Part shown: piece by piece, positions 62,907 to 64,000 of the stretch
Numbering within the stretch: the stretch's first letter is position 1
How the letters are laid out: each line of letters starts with the position of its first letter
Assembly (NCBI GenBank): GCA_047967505.1
Contig: CM106538.1
Strand: one strand, 5' to 3'
DNA from: Dipteris shenzhenensis
Lineage: Eukaryota > Polypodiophyta > Polypodiopsida > Gleicheniales
Length of the DNA: 64,000 nt
The notes under the pieces: generated by a model
Seen by the model: only the letters and a program-made list of their open reading frames with translations
What the model was told of the DNA's origin: nothing
The model's database searches: none
Made by a program: the position numbers and the translations under genes

Positions 62907-64000
62907 CCTAAGGGTCATGTGTTAAAACCCGGGGAAAATGAAAAGGATGACCTGGCATCCAGAAAAGACCAAACTTATGCAAGATATACCATAAGGGATG
63001 GTATGCTAGTTAGAAATGGCAAGGTTGTAGTACCTGGTCAGAATGATCTCAGGCAGAGAGTCATTCGACAATGCCATGATAGCCCGTGTGCGGGACATCC
63101 AGGAGTCGAGAAGACATATGATCTCGTGAAGCGAGATTTCTTTTGGCCAAGGATGAAAAAGCATATTCATGAGTATGTGACACGGTGTTTCTCGTGTCAG
63201 GTAAGTAAGGCCGAGCGGGTGAAGCCACCCGGACTTTTACAGCCCTTGGAAATACCACTAAGTAAGTGGGAGAGCATTTCCATGGACTTTATTGTAGGGC
63301 TACCTGCAACACAAGGAGGATATAATTCTATCCTTGTGGTGGTTGATCGTCTAACCAAGATGGCTCACTTCATTCCGACTAGAGAGTCTGTTAGTGCCCC
63401 GCAAGTGGCGGATTTGTTCATTAGACATATATTTCGTCTGCATGGATTACCTAGATCCATAGTGTCAGACCGAGATGTCAGATTTACCGGTCATTTCTGG
63501 ACAGCGGTATTCGAGACACTGAGGACTGAGTTAGGAATGAGTAGTGGGGATCATCCTGAGACGGATGGTCAGACGGAGAGAGTCAACCAAACTTTAGAGG
63601 ATATGCTGAGGGCATATGTGTCATTGAGGCGAAATACATGGGACAAGTGGTTGCCATTGTTGGAGTTTGCCTACAATGATAGGAAGCATTCATCTACTGG
63701 GTTCAGTCTGTTTGAGCTGAACTATGGTTATAGGCCAGCCAATGCAATTATAGTTGGAGTACCTCAGAAAGTGCCTAGTGCCGCGAACTTTGTAGTTCAG
63801 ATGCGGGAGATGCTAGCACTTGCGAGAGCTAATATCCGCCAGGCTATGGATAGAGCCAAGGTGTATGCGGATGAAAATCGGTCTATAAGAGTATTTGAAG
63901 AAGGAGAAAAAGTTTTTCTCAGAATTCCGTCGCACTCGAAGTCGTTGACTTCAGGAGAGTGTGCTAAGTTATCACCTCGATACTGTGGGCCGTGGTTAAT
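62907..64000 (+). CDS. Gypsy F integrase, open to window end (partial)
   Basis: One open frame without stop. The zinc region reads 'CAGHPGVEKTYDLVKRDFFW' then 'CFSCQ'. The catalytic core has 'SMDFIVGLP', 'IVSDRDVRFTGHFW' and 'DGQTERVNQTLED', giving the D, D and E residues in the expected order. 'LLEFAYNDRKHSSTGFSLF' follows. It ends in the C-terminal DNA-binding part (LSPRYCGPWL) at the window edge. It is part of a polyprotein already broken upstream, so autonomous function is unlikely. Confidence 0.88.

Overview
The window looks like nuclear DNA of a land plant with a very repeat-rich genome. It is built from LTR retrotransposons (Ty1/copia and Ty3/gypsy chromoviruses), LINE remnants, their truncated 3' ends, and many long CT/GA microsatellites. 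Primer-binding sites of the type TGGTATCAGAGC (plant initiator tRNA-Met), C-terminal chromodomains, TTGAC/ACGT-type plant motifs and very long TE-filled introns fit a seed-free vascular plant such as a fern, but the sequence alone does not prove the species. No RNA gene, CRISPR array or prokaryotic feature was seen.

Layout. 1-8.0 kb: a patchwork of broken LINEs on both strands (ORF1-like, endonuclease, linker, C-terminal Cys/His domain, 3' ends with pyrimidine tails). 8.4-8.7 kb: two small exons of a probable host gene (+). 9.9-11.3 kb: copia gag relic plus 3' LTR. 13.1-34.2 kb: a nested retrotransposon stack. A minus-strand chromovirus (gypsy A) is split by a complete plus-strand copia element (17185-30992, 6-bp flanking repeat ATGAGA), and that copia is split by a complete plus-strand chromovirus (gypsy C, 21044-28841). 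A 5'-truncated chromovirus (gypsy B) abuts gypsy A. 34.5-38.0 kb: a nearly intact 5'-truncated L1-type LINE (-) inside a CA repeat. 38-39.2 kb: a repeat family of about 160 bp and a pyrimidine-rich minisatellite. 40.4-41.1 and 48.6 kb: three further host exons. 43-48 kb: LINE, LTR and copia D remnants inside an intron. 51-56 kb: copia, LTR, LINE and gypsy E relics. 56.5-58.5 kb: LINE copies. 58.9 kb to the end: an LTR/PBS remnant (-) and gypsy F (+), whose integrase frame runs off the window.

The only non-transposon coding signal is a chain of five plus-strand exons (8411-8494, 8627-8689, 40440-40494, 40996-41061, 48630-48677 or 48704). All internal splice phases are compatible. The last three resemble a GOLD-type beta domain. 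If exon 2 joins exon 3 directly, the intron is about 31.7 kb and houses the whole nested stack.

The most unusual structure is an array of about eleven short palindromes spaced about 20 bp apart in the U3 of both gypsy C LTRs. Several have a UNCG-type tetraloop closed by C-G, and most carry TTGAC cores. The copia leader carries a second, different hairpin minisatellite, and the gypsy C leader has two further motif arrays.
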